A program made the translations under genes and the position numbers. Shown here piece after piece: positions 20,053 through 29,020 of a DNA stretch of 64,000 nt. Origin of the DNA: Hyphomicrobiales bacterium. GTDB taxonomy: Bacteria; Pseudomonadota; Alphaproteobacteria; Rhizobiales; Rhizobiaceae. Position 1 is the stretch's first letter. Every line of letters starts with the position of its first letter. The notes below the pieces were generated by a model. The model made no database searches. It saw only the letters and a list, made by a program, of their open reading frames with translations, and was not told the DNA's origin. Location: positions 115,936 through 179,935 of the forward strand of contig UCNE01000022.1 in the NCBI GenBank assembly GCA_900473685.1, written 5' to 3'.

Positions 20053-20553
20053 TTACGCAGCCTTTTTCATCGCCGTAGCATTGACCGAAGCTTCCGCCAG
20101 AGCAGTCAGCGCGTGATCGGTGGCACCTTCCTGCTGCAAGGTCTCGTCGAGCAACTTGACAGCATCCTTGAGGCCGAGCATTCCAGCCCAGGTCTTCAAC
20201 GTGCCATAGCGGGCCATCTCATAATGTTCGACAGCCTGCGCCGTGGCGAGCAGTCCGGCATCAAGCGCTGGCGACCCCTTGAATTCCTCGAGGATTTCCT
20301 CGCCTTCTTCGACGATACCGTCAATCGCCGGACAGGTCTTGCCGACAGCACGCTTGCCGAAGATCTCGAACACCTGCTGCAGGCGCTCGATCTGGCCTTC
20401 CGTTTCCGCATGATGCTTTTCGAAGGCGGCCTTGAGCTTCGGGCTCTGCGCGCCCTTGGCCATTTTCGGCAGGGTCTTCAGGATTTTGCGTTCGGCGTAA
20501 TAGACGTCCTTGAGCATGTCGTGAAACAAATCTTGCAGGGCTTTCTCGGCCAT
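20053..20553 (-). CDS. YciF-like ferritin-fold protein (DUF892)
   Basis: 166 residues, the same length as E. coli YciF. The helical bundle carries E/H residues typical of the family (YYAERKILKTLPKM, FEKHHAETEGQIERL, AQAVEHYEMARYGTL, LLDETLQQE). The ATG at 20553 follows AAGGATG at a good distance; an ATG nine bases earlier sits too close to it. The family is stress-induced in other bacteria and may bind a metal pair, but its biochemical role is not settled. It is convergent with the iron operon. Confidence 0.88.
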   Translation of the reverse strand: MAEKALQDLFHDMLKDVYYAERKILKTLPKMAKGAQSPKLKAAFEKHHAETEGQIERLQQVFEIFGKRAVGKTCPAIDGIVEEGEEILEEFKGSPALDAGLLATAQAVEHYEMARYGTLKTWAGMLGLKDAVKLLDETLQQEGATDHALTALAEASVNATAMKKAA

Positions 20554-20713
20554 CAGTCTCATCCTTTTTGCATGATTGCTAAATGTCGGGGGCGACCTCT
20601 CCCAAACGGGCGACCGGATGCTTTGTTCCCATCCCCAGACAATCCGGGGATCGATCCCCCGCCCGCTTCCATCCCGCCACGGCCCCGCCTATATAGAAAG
20701 CCGGAGGACTTTG

Positions 20714-21241
20714 ATGATTTGGATATTTCCTGCGGTTGCCGGCCTGTTGATCGTGTATTTCGCCATGCGCTCGTCGCGCTTCCGGCGCTTTGCAGAACCG
20801 GTGCTCAGCCTGATGGTAGCGATGGGCCTGGTCATCGCTTTCGTGATCTGGTTCAATGAAGGCCGGCCCCCGGCAGGAACGGTGACGGATGCTGGTGACG
20901 CACAAGCTCAACCGGGGCTGACGCCGCAGGACTTATCCATCGACGGCTTGGACTTCACGCGAAATCAACCCGACATGAGCTACCGCGCAACCGGCACGGT
21001 AAAAAACAACAGCGGTTACAATCTCGACTATTTCAAGCTGTCCGTCACGCTGGAAGATTGCCCGCAAAACAATTGCCGGACGCTCGGCGTGGACACGGCC
21101 CTGATTCTGGCGCGCGTCCCCGCCGGCCAGAGCCAGAGCTTCTCGACCTTCTTCACTTTCCCGAAAAATGCCTATGGCGTCGAGCCGGCCGCGCCAAAAT
21201 GGTCCCATCGGATTACAGAGGTTCGCGGTCGTTTACCGTGA
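20714..21241 (+). CDS. Membrane-anchored FxLYD-like domain protein
   Basis: 175 residues with GGAGG seven bases before the ATG. Two membrane spans near the N-terminus (IFPAVAGLLIVYFAM and LMVAMGLVIAFVIWF) are followed by a small beta-domain, residues about 75-175, with TGTVKNNSGYNLDYFKLSVTLEDC, a pattern like the FxLYD domain that occurs in exported proteins of unknown role. Two cysteines nine bases apart in that domain (DCPQNNC) may form a disulfide. No function can be assigned. Confidence 0.72.
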   Translation: MIWIFPAVAGLLIVYFAMRSSRFRRFAEPVLSLMVAMGLVIAFVIWFNEGRPPAGTVTDAGDAQAQPGLTPQDLSIDGLDFTRNQPDMSYRATGTVKNNSGYNLDYFKLSVTLEDCPQNNCRTLGVDTALILARVPAGQSQSFSTFFTFPKNAYGVEPAAPKWSHRITEVRGRLP

Positions 21242-21262
21242 AGGCTGCCTGCGGACCTGCCG

Positions 21263-21820
21263 TCACACTCTCGGCAGGATTTCCGCTGTGGTCACAACAG
21301 TTGCGAAATCAGCCCGAAGCGTCGCGACATGCGCGCGATGAATATCAACCGCAGCGATCCTCTCACCGCGACTATCGGCAAGATCGAAACAATCGCAGGC
21401 ATCCTCCACCAGCGTGACCTTGTAGCCCATATTGGCACCGACCCGCACCGTCGTCGAAACGCACATGTCCGTCGAAATTCCAAACACGACGATGGTGTCG
21501 ATATCCGCCCGCCGCAGCCGGAGATCCAGGTCCGTACCGATGAAAGCGGCATTGACACTCTTGGTGACCAGCGGCTCGCCCGGTTGTGGCTCGAAACCGC
21601 GGCGGAAAGCGTTGCCGGGGCTCCCGGTCCGAAGCGACGATCCCTCTTCGACGCTGTCGTGCCGCACATGGAAGAGCGGACGCCCGGCCGCACGCCACGC
21701 CGACAGAACTGCCAGGCCGTTCGCATCGACCTTGTCGTTCCATCGTTTTGGCCATGGCGCGGTATCGAAGGCCTGTTGCATGTCCACCAGTATCAACGCT
21801 GTCCTGTCAGAAAATTTCAT
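21263..21820 (-). CDS. Isochorismatase-family cysteine hydrolase
   Basis: 185 residues with the family's catalytic triad in order: Asp in LVDMQQAF, Lys in VTKSVNAAF, and the nucleophilic Cys in GISTDMCVSTT. The cis-peptide region before the Cys is conserved. Members hydrolyse amides such as nicotinamide, N-carbamoyl compounds or ureides, so the substrate is open. It is divergent from an AsnC-type regulator gene 120 bp away, which may control it. Confidence 0.88.
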   Translation of the reverse strand: MKFSDRTALILVDMQQAFDTAPWPKRWNDKVDANGLAVLSAWRAAGRPLFHVRHDSVEEGSSLRTGSPGNAFRRGFEPQPGEPLVTKSVNAAFIGTDLDLRLRRADIDTIVVFGISTDMCVSTTVRVGANMGYKVTLVEDACDCFDLADSRGERIAAVDIHRAHVATLRADFATVVTTAEILPRV

Positions 21821-21940
21821 GGCCCGATCGCTCCTTTGGCTGTTGCGCGCAGAAGCTACTTGCCATTTCGTCCGGTTTCATTGAGCAAGATGCCGGGCAA
21901 CCGGTCATCCATCCGGTTTCACAGCGGGAGACCGGACAAA

Positions 21941-22387
21941 GTGATCGAACTGGACGAAAAAGACCGCCTCCTTGTCGCTGCCCTGCGTAGTGATTCTCGC
22001 CAGAGCCTGGTCGAGCTTGCCAGGCGCAGCGACCTTTCACGCAGCGCCGTTCATGAGCGGTTGCGGCGCCTGGAAAGCAAGAATGTGATCGCTGGCTATA
22101 CAATACGCCTCGGGACCGAGATTGCTGATCCGGGCGTGCGGGCCGTGGTTGCGGTCAGCTTTCAGCAGGGCAAGAATTGCGACCATGTCGTGCCGCATAT
22201 TTCCGGCATCCCGCAAGTTGTCAGCTGCTGGTCGCTGGCAGGTCCCATCGATCTGATGCTATTGATCGAATGCGGATCGAACGGGGATCTCGACACGATC
22301 CGAAGGCAGATCGCCACGATCGCGGGCGTAGCAACCGTGCAGACCCACGTCGCGCTTCGTACGCATTTTGACAGGCGCGGTGTCTAG
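21941..22387 (+). CDS. Lrp/AsnC-family regulator
   Basis: About 148 residues from a GTG at 21941, preceded by GGGAG; the protein then starts MIELDEKDRLLVAALRSDSR, as Lrp proteins do. An ATG at 21890 would add 17 poorly conserved residues. The helix-turn-helix is residues about 18-60 (SLVELARRSDLSRSAVHERLRRLE), followed by the RAM ligand-binding domain. It is divergent from the isochorismatase-type gene and overlaps the 3' end of the Rieske gene by four bases. Confidence 0.85.
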   Translation: MIELDEKDRLLVAALRSDSRQSLVELARRSDLSRSAVHERLRRLESKNVIAGYTIRLGTEIADPGVRAVVAVSFQQGKNCDHVVPHISGIPQVVSCWSLAGPIDLMLLIECGSNGDLDTIRRQIATIAGVATVQTHVALRTHFDRRGV

Positions 22388-23613
22388 GCCCGGCTGATCT
22401 CGTCGAGATACCAGTTGATGTAGCGCAACTCGTTCTGCTCCATCGGCGCGATCGGACCGGGCACGAAATAATGCGAGCGCACGCCGCGCGACGTGTGCTC
22501 GATGATCGACTTGTCCTCGTCGGTGGTGACGGTCCAGAGCCATTTCAGCTTCTCGAGGTCGTAATCGACGCCCTCTTCCGCCTCGCCGTTGACCAGCCAG
22601 ATCAGTTCCATCTCGCAGGCTTCCGGACCCTTTGGAATGAAGCGGTAGATCATGCCGTGGTCGGGATAGCAGACGAGGAAGGACGTACCGCCGAGATGGA
22701 CGGAGGTAACGCCGCCATCGAATTCGGTAAAACGGCCCATCAGAGGCGCCAATGGCGAACCGTCCTGGCTACCGGTCTTGACGCCATCATAGAGCGCGTA
22801 GCGGAAGGCATGGATGGTTTCCTTGCCGTTTTCCGACGTCTGCCAATGGTCGCCAGAGCCGACCTGGATACCGAGCGCGCAGGTGCGCTCCTCCATCGCC
22901 GCATTCAACGCCTCGATCATGTGCAGCGGCTGTTCCAGAGCATGGGTCTGCGAATATTCCGGATGCGCCGGGCCGCAGTGATAGCATTCGACATAGTTTT
23001 CCACCGCCAGCTTCCAATTGGCATCGACCGGATAGCTCTGGCGATAAGCCACCTTCGCTTGCCCCCAGCCATACTGGCCGCAAGTGGCATGCAGAAGGTT
23101 TTCGACCTCGGTGAAATCGAGCGGGTTTTCGGCAAAAGAAATGAAGACGAGACCTTCGACGACGCGGACATGCAGCTTCTTCAGCCCATGATCTTCGCGC
23201 TTGAAATCTTTCGGCATCAACCGCGCGGCCTTCAACGCGCCGTCATTGCCATAGGTCCAGGCATGATAGGGACAGACGAAGACGCGCGCATTGCCCTTGT
23301 CCTTCGTGCAGACTTCCGCCCCCCGGTGGCGGCAGACATTGAGAATGGCATGAACAGTCCCGTCCGCATGCCGCGTCAGGATCACCTGCTCGGAGGCCAT
23401 GCGAAACACTTCGAAATCGTTCGGCTTCGGGATGACGCTTTCGTGGGCGACGCAGTGCCAGTGGCGGCGGAAGACACGCTCCAGATCGCGCTCGTAGATA
23501 TCCACGTCCCGGTAGAACGGCCGGGCAAGCCCATGGCCCGGCGTGTGGGCGGCGACGAGCTGGTCGATGCGGTCGCCCTCGGCAACGCTGTTGGAAAGTT
23601 CGGGCGCGAGCAT
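22384..23613 (-). CDS. Rieske non-heme iron oxygenase, large subunit (betaine demethylase-like)
   Basis: About 409 residues. The ATG at 23613 has AGGAGAG five bases upstream; an alternative start lies 24 bases earlier. The Rieske [2Fe-2S] ligands are Cys94-x-His96 and Cys114-x2-His117. The mononuclear iron site follows near residue 205 (VENYVECYHCGPAHPEY, with the two histidines four residues apart). This is the architecture of GbcA and stachydrine demethylases, which remove one N-methyl as formaldehyde. The next genes upstream encode dimethylglycine/sarcosine-type dehydrogenases, so glycine betaine is the leading substrate, by inference. No dedicated reductase partner is adjacent. Confidence 0.87.
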   Translation of the reverse strand: MLAPELSNSVAEGDRIDQLVAAHTPGHGLARPFYRDVDIYERDLERVFRRHWHCVAHESVIPKPNDFEVFRMASEQVILTRHADGTVHAILNVCRHRGAEVCTKDKGNARVFVCPYHAWTYGNDGALKAARLMPKDFKREDHGLKKLHVRVVEGLVFISFAENPLDFTEVENLLHATCGQYGWGQAKVAYRQSYPVDANWKLAVENYVECYHCGPAHPEYSQTHALEQPLHMIEALNAAMEERTCALGIQVGSGDHWQTSENGKETIHAFRYALYDGVKTGSQDGSPLAPLMGRFTEFDGGVTSVHLGGTSFLVCYPDHGMIYRFIPKGPEACEMELIWLVNGEAEEGVDYDLEKLKWLWTVTTDEDKSIIEHTSRGVRSHYFVPGPIAPMEQNELRYINWYLDEISRA

Positions 23614-23698
23614 ATTTTCTCTCCTGAAAGACCTCACCGGAAAAATCGCGTTCCGGCGCGCGCATTTCGCTGTGGGCTGGGTCCGACAAACCCCTTAC

Positions 23699-23883
23699 CC
23701 TAGCCCTCTCCCCGCTCGCGGGGAGAGGGGACGACGGAGGCCGCCGCGTAATTCCTCTTCTCCCCATCGGGGAGAAGGTGGCCCGAAGGGCCGGATGAGG
23801 GGGAGCCAAAGAATTCAGTGTGCCGAACCGCCCCCCTCATCGCCTCGTTTCACTCGGCACTTCTCCCCGTTGGGGAGAAGAGG
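23699..23883. repeat. Cluster of GC-rich hairpin repeats
   Basis: Several short palindromes occupy the gap between the Rieske gene and the FAD/GcvT genes: CCTCTCCCCGCTCGCGGGGAGAGG, TTCTCCCCATCGGGGAGAA, GGCCCGAAGGGCC, and again TTCTCCCCGTTGGGGAGAA near 23860. The same kind of unit appears at 28883-28994. They resemble the palindromic intergenic repeats common in rhizobia and carry no gene. Confidence 0.75.
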
Positions 23884-23885
23884 AA

Positions 23886-26333
23886 CTAAACCCGCACCCG
23901 CTCCGACTTCGGATCATACATCGGCGCAAGCGACGCCTCCGCCTTCACCCGTGTCCCGGCAATCTCGATCTCGTAAACAGAGCCCAGCACATCAGCCTCG
24001 CTCTCTTCCCGGCACGGCACATAGCCGAGCCCGATCGCGCCGCCGAGATGGTGGCCGTAATTACCTGACGTGATCGTTCCAACGATCTTGCCGTCGCGCA
24101 CCACCGCTTCGTTGTGGAACAGAAGCGGCTCCGGATCGGTCAGCCGGAACTGCACCAGCCGGCGCGAAAGCCCCTTGTCCTGTTTCCTCAAGACGGCTTC
24201 GCGGCCGATGAAGTCGCCCTTGCCCGTGCGCACTGCAAAGCCGAGCCCGGCTTCCAGCACATGGTCCTCATCGGTAATGTCATGGCCGAAATGGCGGAAG
24301 GCCTTTTCGATCCGGCAGCTATCGAGCGTATGGATGCCACAAAGTTTCAGGCCGATATCGGCCCCTGCCGCTTCAAGCGTCTCGAACACATGCGCCGTCT
24401 GGTCGGTCGAGACATAGAGTTCCCAGCCGAGTTCGCCGACATAGGTGACCCGGTGAGCGCGGGCGAGGCCCATGCCGACTTCGATTTCCCGCGCCGTACC
24501 AAACGGATGCGCCGCATTAGAGAAGTCGTTGGGGCTGACCTTTTGCATCAGTTCGCGCGCCTTCGGCCCCATGACGCAGAGCACCGATTCCGATGCCGTC
24601 ACATCGGTGATAACGGCGAATTCATCGGCGAGATGCTTGCGCAGCCAGGCAAGATCGCGTTGCAACGTGGCGCCGGGTACGACCAGCAGGAAGGCAGTTT
24701 CCGACAGCCGGGTGACCGTCAGATCGCTCTCGATACCGCCACGGGCATTGAGCATCTGGGTATAGACGATGCGGCCTGCAGCAACATCCAGCTGGTTGGC
24801 ACAGAGTTTTTGCAAAAAGGCCAGCGCATCGCGCCCCTCGACGCGGATCTTGCCGAACGAGGTCATGTCGATTAGGCCAACGCCGCCCCGGATCGCCAGA
24901 TGTTCGTCGCGCTGGTTTTCAAACCAGTTCTGCCGCTTCCAGCTATATTTGTATTCCCGTTCCTGGCCGTCCTTGGCAAACCAGTTGGCCCGCTCCCAGC
25001 CAGCCACTTCACCGAACACCGCGCCACGCGCCTTCAGGTGTTCATGCAAGGGCGTGCGGCGAACGCCGCGTGCCGTCGCCATCTGGCGGTAGGGGAAGTG
25101 ATCGGCATAAAGCAGCCCGAGCGTCTCGGTCACCCGCTCCTTGAGATAGGTGCGGTTTTTCTGGAACGGCTGCGCCCGGCGGATATCAACCTCCCAGAGA
25201 TCGAAGGGCGGTTCACCGTCATTCATCCACTGCGCCAGCGCCATGCCGGCACCGCCGGACGAGACGATGCCGATCGAGTTGTAACCGGCCGCGACCCAAT
25301 AGCCTTTCAGCTCCGGCGCTTCGCCGAGGTAATAGCGGTCATCCGGCGTAAAGCTCTCAGGGCCGTTGAAGAACGTATGAATCCCTGCCGTCTCCAGCAT
25401 CGGCATGCGTCCGACAGCCTTTTCCAGGATCGGTGCGAAGTGATCGAAATCCTCCGGCAGCTGGTCGAAGCAGAAATCCTCGCTGATGCCGTTCATGCCC
25501 CAGGGCTTGGCCTTGAGTTCGAAGGCGCCGACCAGCATCTTGCCAGCGTCCTCCTTGTAATAGGTGCACTCGTCCGGCACCCGCAGAACCGGCAGGCGCT
25601 GCAGCCCTGCCACCGGCTCAGTGACGATGTAGAAATGCTCGCAGGCATGCAGCGGCACGGTCACGCCGGACATGAGGCCAAGCTCCCTGCCCCACATGCC
25701 CGCCGCGTTGACGACATTTTCGGTCTCGATCGTGAACGTCTCGCCGTTCTGCTCGCAGGTGACGCCGGAGACCCGGCCGTCCTTCTTGTGGACCGCCGTT
25801 ACCTTGACGCCCTCAAGAATGGTCGCGCCGTTCTGCCGGGCGCCCTTGGCCAGCGCCATGGCGATATTGGCGGGATCGCACTGGCCATCGAGCGGCAGAT
25901 GCACGGCGCCGACTACGTCCGAGACATTCAGATGCGGATACATCGCCTTGACTTCGTCCGGCGATATTTCCCGCACATCGACGTCAAAGGCGCGGGCCAG
26001 CGAGGCCTGCCGGTAGATTTCCTGTTTGCGCTCTTCGGTCAGCGCAACCGTGATCGAACCGCACTGGCGCATGCCGGTGCCGATACCGGTTTCGGCCTCC
26101 AGCTTGGTGTAGAGATCGGCCGAATATTTGGCGAGCCGGGTCATGTTCTGTGAGGCGCGCAGCTGGCCGATCAGGCCGGCCGCATGCCAGGTCGTGCCCG
26201 AAGTCAGCTGCTTGCGCTCGAGAAGCACGACATCGGTCCAGCCGAGTTTCGCCAGATGATAGGCGACCGAACAGCCCGATACACCGCCGCCGATGATGAC
26301 CACGCGGGCCTTTTTAGGGATAGGCTTGCTCAT
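23886..26333 (-). CDS. FAD-dependent dehydrogenase fused to a GcvT-type folate domain (dimethylglycine/sarcosine dehydrogenase family), copy A
   Basis: 815 residues. Domain order: DAO-type FAD domain, residues about 9-370, with GGGVSGCSVAYHLAKLGW for the dinucleotide and TWHAAG, the histidine that carries covalent FAD in animal dimethylglycine dehydrogenase; a linker domain to about 430; then a GcvT-like tetrahydrofolate domain and GCV_T C-terminal barrel to the end (ERVTYVGELGWELY... region). These enzymes oxidise an N-methyl group and load it on tetrahydrofolate as methylene-THF. It overlaps the start of its upstream paralog by four bases (ATGA), so the two are translated together. Confidence 0.9.
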   Translation of the reverse strand: MSKPIPKKARVVIIGGGVSGCSVAYHLAKLGWTDVVLLERKQLTSGTTWHAAGLIGQLRASQNMTRLAKYSADLYTKLEAETGIGTGMRQCGSITVALTEERKQEIYRQASLARAFDVDVREISPDEVKAMYPHLNVSDVVGAVHLPLDGQCDPANIAMALAKGARQNGATILEGVKVTAVHKKDGRVSGVTCEQNGETFTIETENVVNAAGMWGRELGLMSGVTVPLHACEHFYIVTEPVAGLQRLPVLRVPDECTYYKEDAGKMLVGAFELKAKPWGMNGISEDFCFDQLPEDFDHFAPILEKAVGRMPMLETAGIHTFFNGPESFTPDDRYYLGEAPELKGYWVAAGYNSIGIVSSGGAGMALAQWMNDGEPPFDLWEVDIRRAQPFQKNRTYLKERVTETLGLLYADHFPYRQMATARGVRRTPLHEHLKARGAVFGEVAGWERANWFAKDGQEREYKYSWKRQNWFENQRDEHLAIRGGVGLIDMTSFGKIRVEGRDALAFLQKLCANQLDVAAGRIVYTQMLNARGGIESDLTVTRLSETAFLLVVPGATLQRDLAWLRKHLADEFAVITDVTASESVLCVMGPKARELMQKVSPNDFSNAAHPFGTAREIEVGMGLARAHRVTYVGELGWELYVSTDQTAHVFETLEAAGADIGLKLCGIHTLDSCRIEKAFRHFGHDITDEDHVLEAGLGFAVRTGKGDFIGREAVLRKQDKGLSRRLVQFRLTDPEPLLFHNEAVVRDGKIVGTITSGNYGHHLGGAIGLGYVPCREESEADVLGSVYEIEIAGTRVKAEASLAPMYDPKSERVRV

Positions 26334-28777
26334 GCGCGCAGTCTTTCATTCTTGGGATCAAACAGCGGCTCATCGGCCTGGACGATTGCCGTGAAACGAT
26401 CGCCGTAGATTTCGACCTCGACCTCCGTTCCAGGCTGGGCCAGATCGGCGCGCAGCATGCCGAGCGCCACCGATTTGCCGATCCGGTAGCCCCAGTTTCC
26501 GGACGTGGTTTCGCCGACAACCTTGCCGCCATGCCAGAGCGTCGACATGTACGGCGCGTCACAGTCACCCGCGTCCACGATCAGTGTGACGAAGCGTTTG
26601 GTCACACCCTGCTGTTTCTCATGCTCCAGCGCCGTCTTGCCCTTGAAGCCGGGCTTGGCCCAATCTACGAAACGCTCCAATCCACCCTGCAGAATGGTGT
26701 AGTCGGTCGAAAGATCACCTTTCCAGGCGCGATACCCTTTCTCGATCCGAAGCGAGTCCAGAGCCTCCATGCCGAACGGTTTCAGGCCGTGCTTTTGTCC
26801 TGCAGCCCAGACGGCGTCAAAGATGGTGGCGGTATCGTCGATCTTGGTGTGAATTTCCCAGCCGAGTTCACCGGCAAAGGAGACGCGCACCAGCTGGCAC
26901 CAGCGCCCGGCAATCTGCACCGACTGATGCGTCAACCAGCCCTTGGCCAGATCGGCATCGGAAACCTCGGCCAGGATGTCCCGCGACTTCGGACCGGAAA
27001 GGATCTGGCAGGTAAAGCTGTCCGTGACATCGTCCAGCGTGAACGCCGCATCCTTCGGCAGGTGTTTTTTCAGCCATTCGAAATCGTGCCACTGCGCCGT
27101 TGCCGCCGTGATCAGGAAGAAGAAATTCTCTTCCAGCGCCATGACCGACATTTCGGTGACGATACGGCCCTTGTCGTCTGAGAAATAGGCAAGCCCGATC
27201 CGCCCCGGCTTCGGCACCTTGCCGGTGGTAAGACCCAGCAGCCAGTCGCGGGCCCCCTCGCCCTTCAGGCGGTAGCGGGAAAAGCCGGGCAGATCGAGAA
27301 TGCCGGCGGCGTTGGTGACGGCGAGGCATTCCTCCTCAATGCGTTTCTGCCAAGGCCCCGCCCGGTTCCAGGTCTGCGTGGCTTCTTCCGACAGGTCGTC
27401 GCCCGGCTTGGCGTACCAGTTGGCCCGCTCCCAGCCGTTATAGGGCTTGAACTGCGCGCCAAGGGCCGCGATCCGGTCGTGGATGGGCGACAGCTTCTTG
27501 TTGCGGCCCGCAGGCCAGGCATGTTTCGGGAAATGCATGGCATATTCATGGCCATAAATTTCCATGCCCTTGGCGATGCAATAGTCCTGATCGGTAAAGC
27601 TGGTGAACCGGCGCGGATCGCAGGACCACATGTCCCACTCCGTCTGCCCTTCCGTTACCCATTCGGCCAGTACCTTGCCCGCACCGCCCGCCTGGCAGAT
27701 GCCGAAGGTGAAGACGCAGGCCTCGAACGCATTCGGCACGCCCGGCATCGGGCCGATCAGCGGATTGCCGTCCGGTGCGTAGGGGATCGGCCCATTGATC
27801 ATCCGCGACAGACCGGCGGTCCCGAGGATCGGCACGCGCTCGACGGCATCGTTCAGATACCATTCCAAGCGTTCCAGATCGTCGGGGAAAAGCTGGAACG
27901 AAAAATCCTCCGGCATCGGATCGTCCGGTGTGATCCAGTGCGCCTTGCAGTTGCGCTCATAGGGGCCGAGGTTCATCCCGGTCTTTTCCTGGCGCAGGTA
28001 ATAGGAACTGTCGACATCGCGCAGCAGCGGCAACTTGTGCCCGGCTTCCTTCGACCAGGCGGCGAGCTCCGGAATTTCCTCGAACAGCATGTATTGATGG
28101 CTCATGACCATCATCGGCACGTCGCGGCCGAACCATTTACCAACCTCGCGGGCGTAGTAACCGGCGGCATTGACGACGTATTCACAGCGGATTTCGCCCT
28201 GCGGTGTGGAAATGATCCACTCTTCATTTTCCCGGCGCGCGCCGGTGGCGGGACAGAAGCGGAAGATTTTCGCGCCCATGTCGCGCGCGCCCTTGGCCAG
28301 CGCCTGCGTCAGCTGCGCCGGGTCGATGTCGCCGTCATAGGGATCGTAGAGCGCGCCGGTCAGGTCATGGGTTTCGACGAACGGGTATTTCGACTTGATC
28401 TGATCCGGCGAGAGGATGTCGAGATCCATGCCCTGATAGCGCCCCATGCCGACGACGCGCTTGAACTCCTGCAGCCGTTCCTTGGAATGACCAAGCCGGA
28501 TCGAGCCGGTGACATGGTAATTCATCGGATAATCGACCAGCGCGCCCAGCTCGCGGTAGAGCGAGGCCGAATAGCGCTGCATGTTCATGATCGACCAGGA
28601 GGACGAAAATGTCGGCACGTTGCCCGCCGCATGCCATGTCGAACCGGCCGTCAGCTCGTTCTTTTCCAGAAGCACGCAGTCCGTCCACCCGGCCTTGGCC
28701 AGATGATAGAGAGCGGACGCACCGACCGCACCTCCCCCGATGATCACGACGCGTGCATAAGACGGCAAATTCGACAT
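26330..28777 (-). CDS. FAD-dependent dehydrogenase fused to a GcvT-type folate domain, copy B
   Basis: Also 815 residues and the same domain order as copy A: GGGAVGASALYHLAKAGW, covalent-FAD-type motif TWHAAG, DAO domain to about 370, then GcvT and C-terminal barrel (SFAGELGWEIHTK, GMEALDSLRIEKGYR). The two copies differ clearly in the substrate half, which suggests different substrates, for example dimethylglycine and sarcosine. First gene of the reverse-strand operon; AAGGGAACAG precedes the ATG. It is divergent from a LysR regulator across a 243-bp gap. Exact substrate is inferred from context only. Confidence 0.9.
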   Translation of the reverse strand: MSNLPSYARVVIIGGGAVGASALYHLAKAGWTDCVLLEKNELTAGSTWHAAGNVPTFSSSWSIMNMQRYSASLYRELGALVDYPMNYHVTGSIRLGHSKERLQEFKRVVGMGRYQGMDLDILSPDQIKSKYPFVETHDLTGALYDPYDGDIDPAQLTQALAKGARDMGAKIFRFCPATGARRENEEWIISTPQGEIRCEYVVNAAGYYAREVGKWFGRDVPMMVMSHQYMLFEEIPELAAWSKEAGHKLPLLRDVDSSYYLRQEKTGMNLGPYERNCKAHWITPDDPMPEDFSFQLFPDDLERLEWYLNDAVERVPILGTAGLSRMINGPIPYAPDGNPLIGPMPGVPNAFEACVFTFGICQAGGAGKVLAEWVTEGQTEWDMWSCDPRRFTSFTDQDYCIAKGMEIYGHEYAMHFPKHAWPAGRNKKLSPIHDRIAALGAQFKPYNGWERANWYAKPGDDLSEEATQTWNRAGPWQKRIEEECLAVTNAAGILDLPGFSRYRLKGEGARDWLLGLTTGKVPKPGRIGLAYFSDDKGRIVTEMSVMALEENFFFLITAATAQWHDFEWLKKHLPKDAAFTLDDVTDSFTCQILSGPKSRDILAEVSDADLAKGWLTHQSVQIAGRWCQLVRVSFAGELGWEIHTKIDDTATIFDAVWAAGQKHGLKPFGMEALDSLRIEKGYRAWKGDLSTDYTILQGGLERFVDWAKPGFKGKTALEHEKQQGVTKRFVTLIVDAGDCDAPYMSTLWHGGKVVGETTSGNWGYRIGKSVALGMLRADLAQPGTEVEVEIYGDRFTAIVQADEPLFDPKNERLRA

Positions 28778-28882
28778 GTCTGTTCCCTTGTTTGGGGGAA
28801 GTTTTGGCCATGAACAACATTTGCATCAAGCCGTCAGAACGGGCTTTATTGATCGAAGAATTCGATTAGATTGAACTGGAAG

Positions 28883-28994
28883 CCCCTCATCCGGCCTATC
28901 GTCCACCGTCTCCCCGTAAACGGGGCGAAGGGACAGGCGGCCACCTCTGTCGTCCCCTCTCCCCGCTTGCGGGGAGAGGGTTAGGGTGAGGGGC
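28883..28994. repeat. GC-rich hairpin repeats in the divergent promoter region
   Basis: Palindromes CCGTCTCCCCGTAAACGGGGCGAAGG and CCCTCTCCCCGCTTGCGGGGAGAGGG, framed by CCCCTCAT and GTGAGGGG, lie between copy B and the LysR gene. They are the same type as 23699-23883. They occupy most of the space where the shared promoters should be. Confidence 0.7.
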
Positions 28995-29020
28995 AAAATT
29001 GGGAGACACCGGACACATCC

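Noticed and set aside
23886..28777. Heterotetrameric sarcosine oxidase (soxBDAG)
   Set aside because: Both proteins are single-chain FAD/GcvT fusions, and no small SoxD or SoxG genes are present.
27479..28813. Long open frame on the plus strand opposite the FAD/GcvT gene
   Set aside because: It lies wholly antisense to a gene with clear domain matches, has no recognisable motif, and is the usual effect of high GC on stop codons. The same applies to 24900-26153 and 16441-17838.
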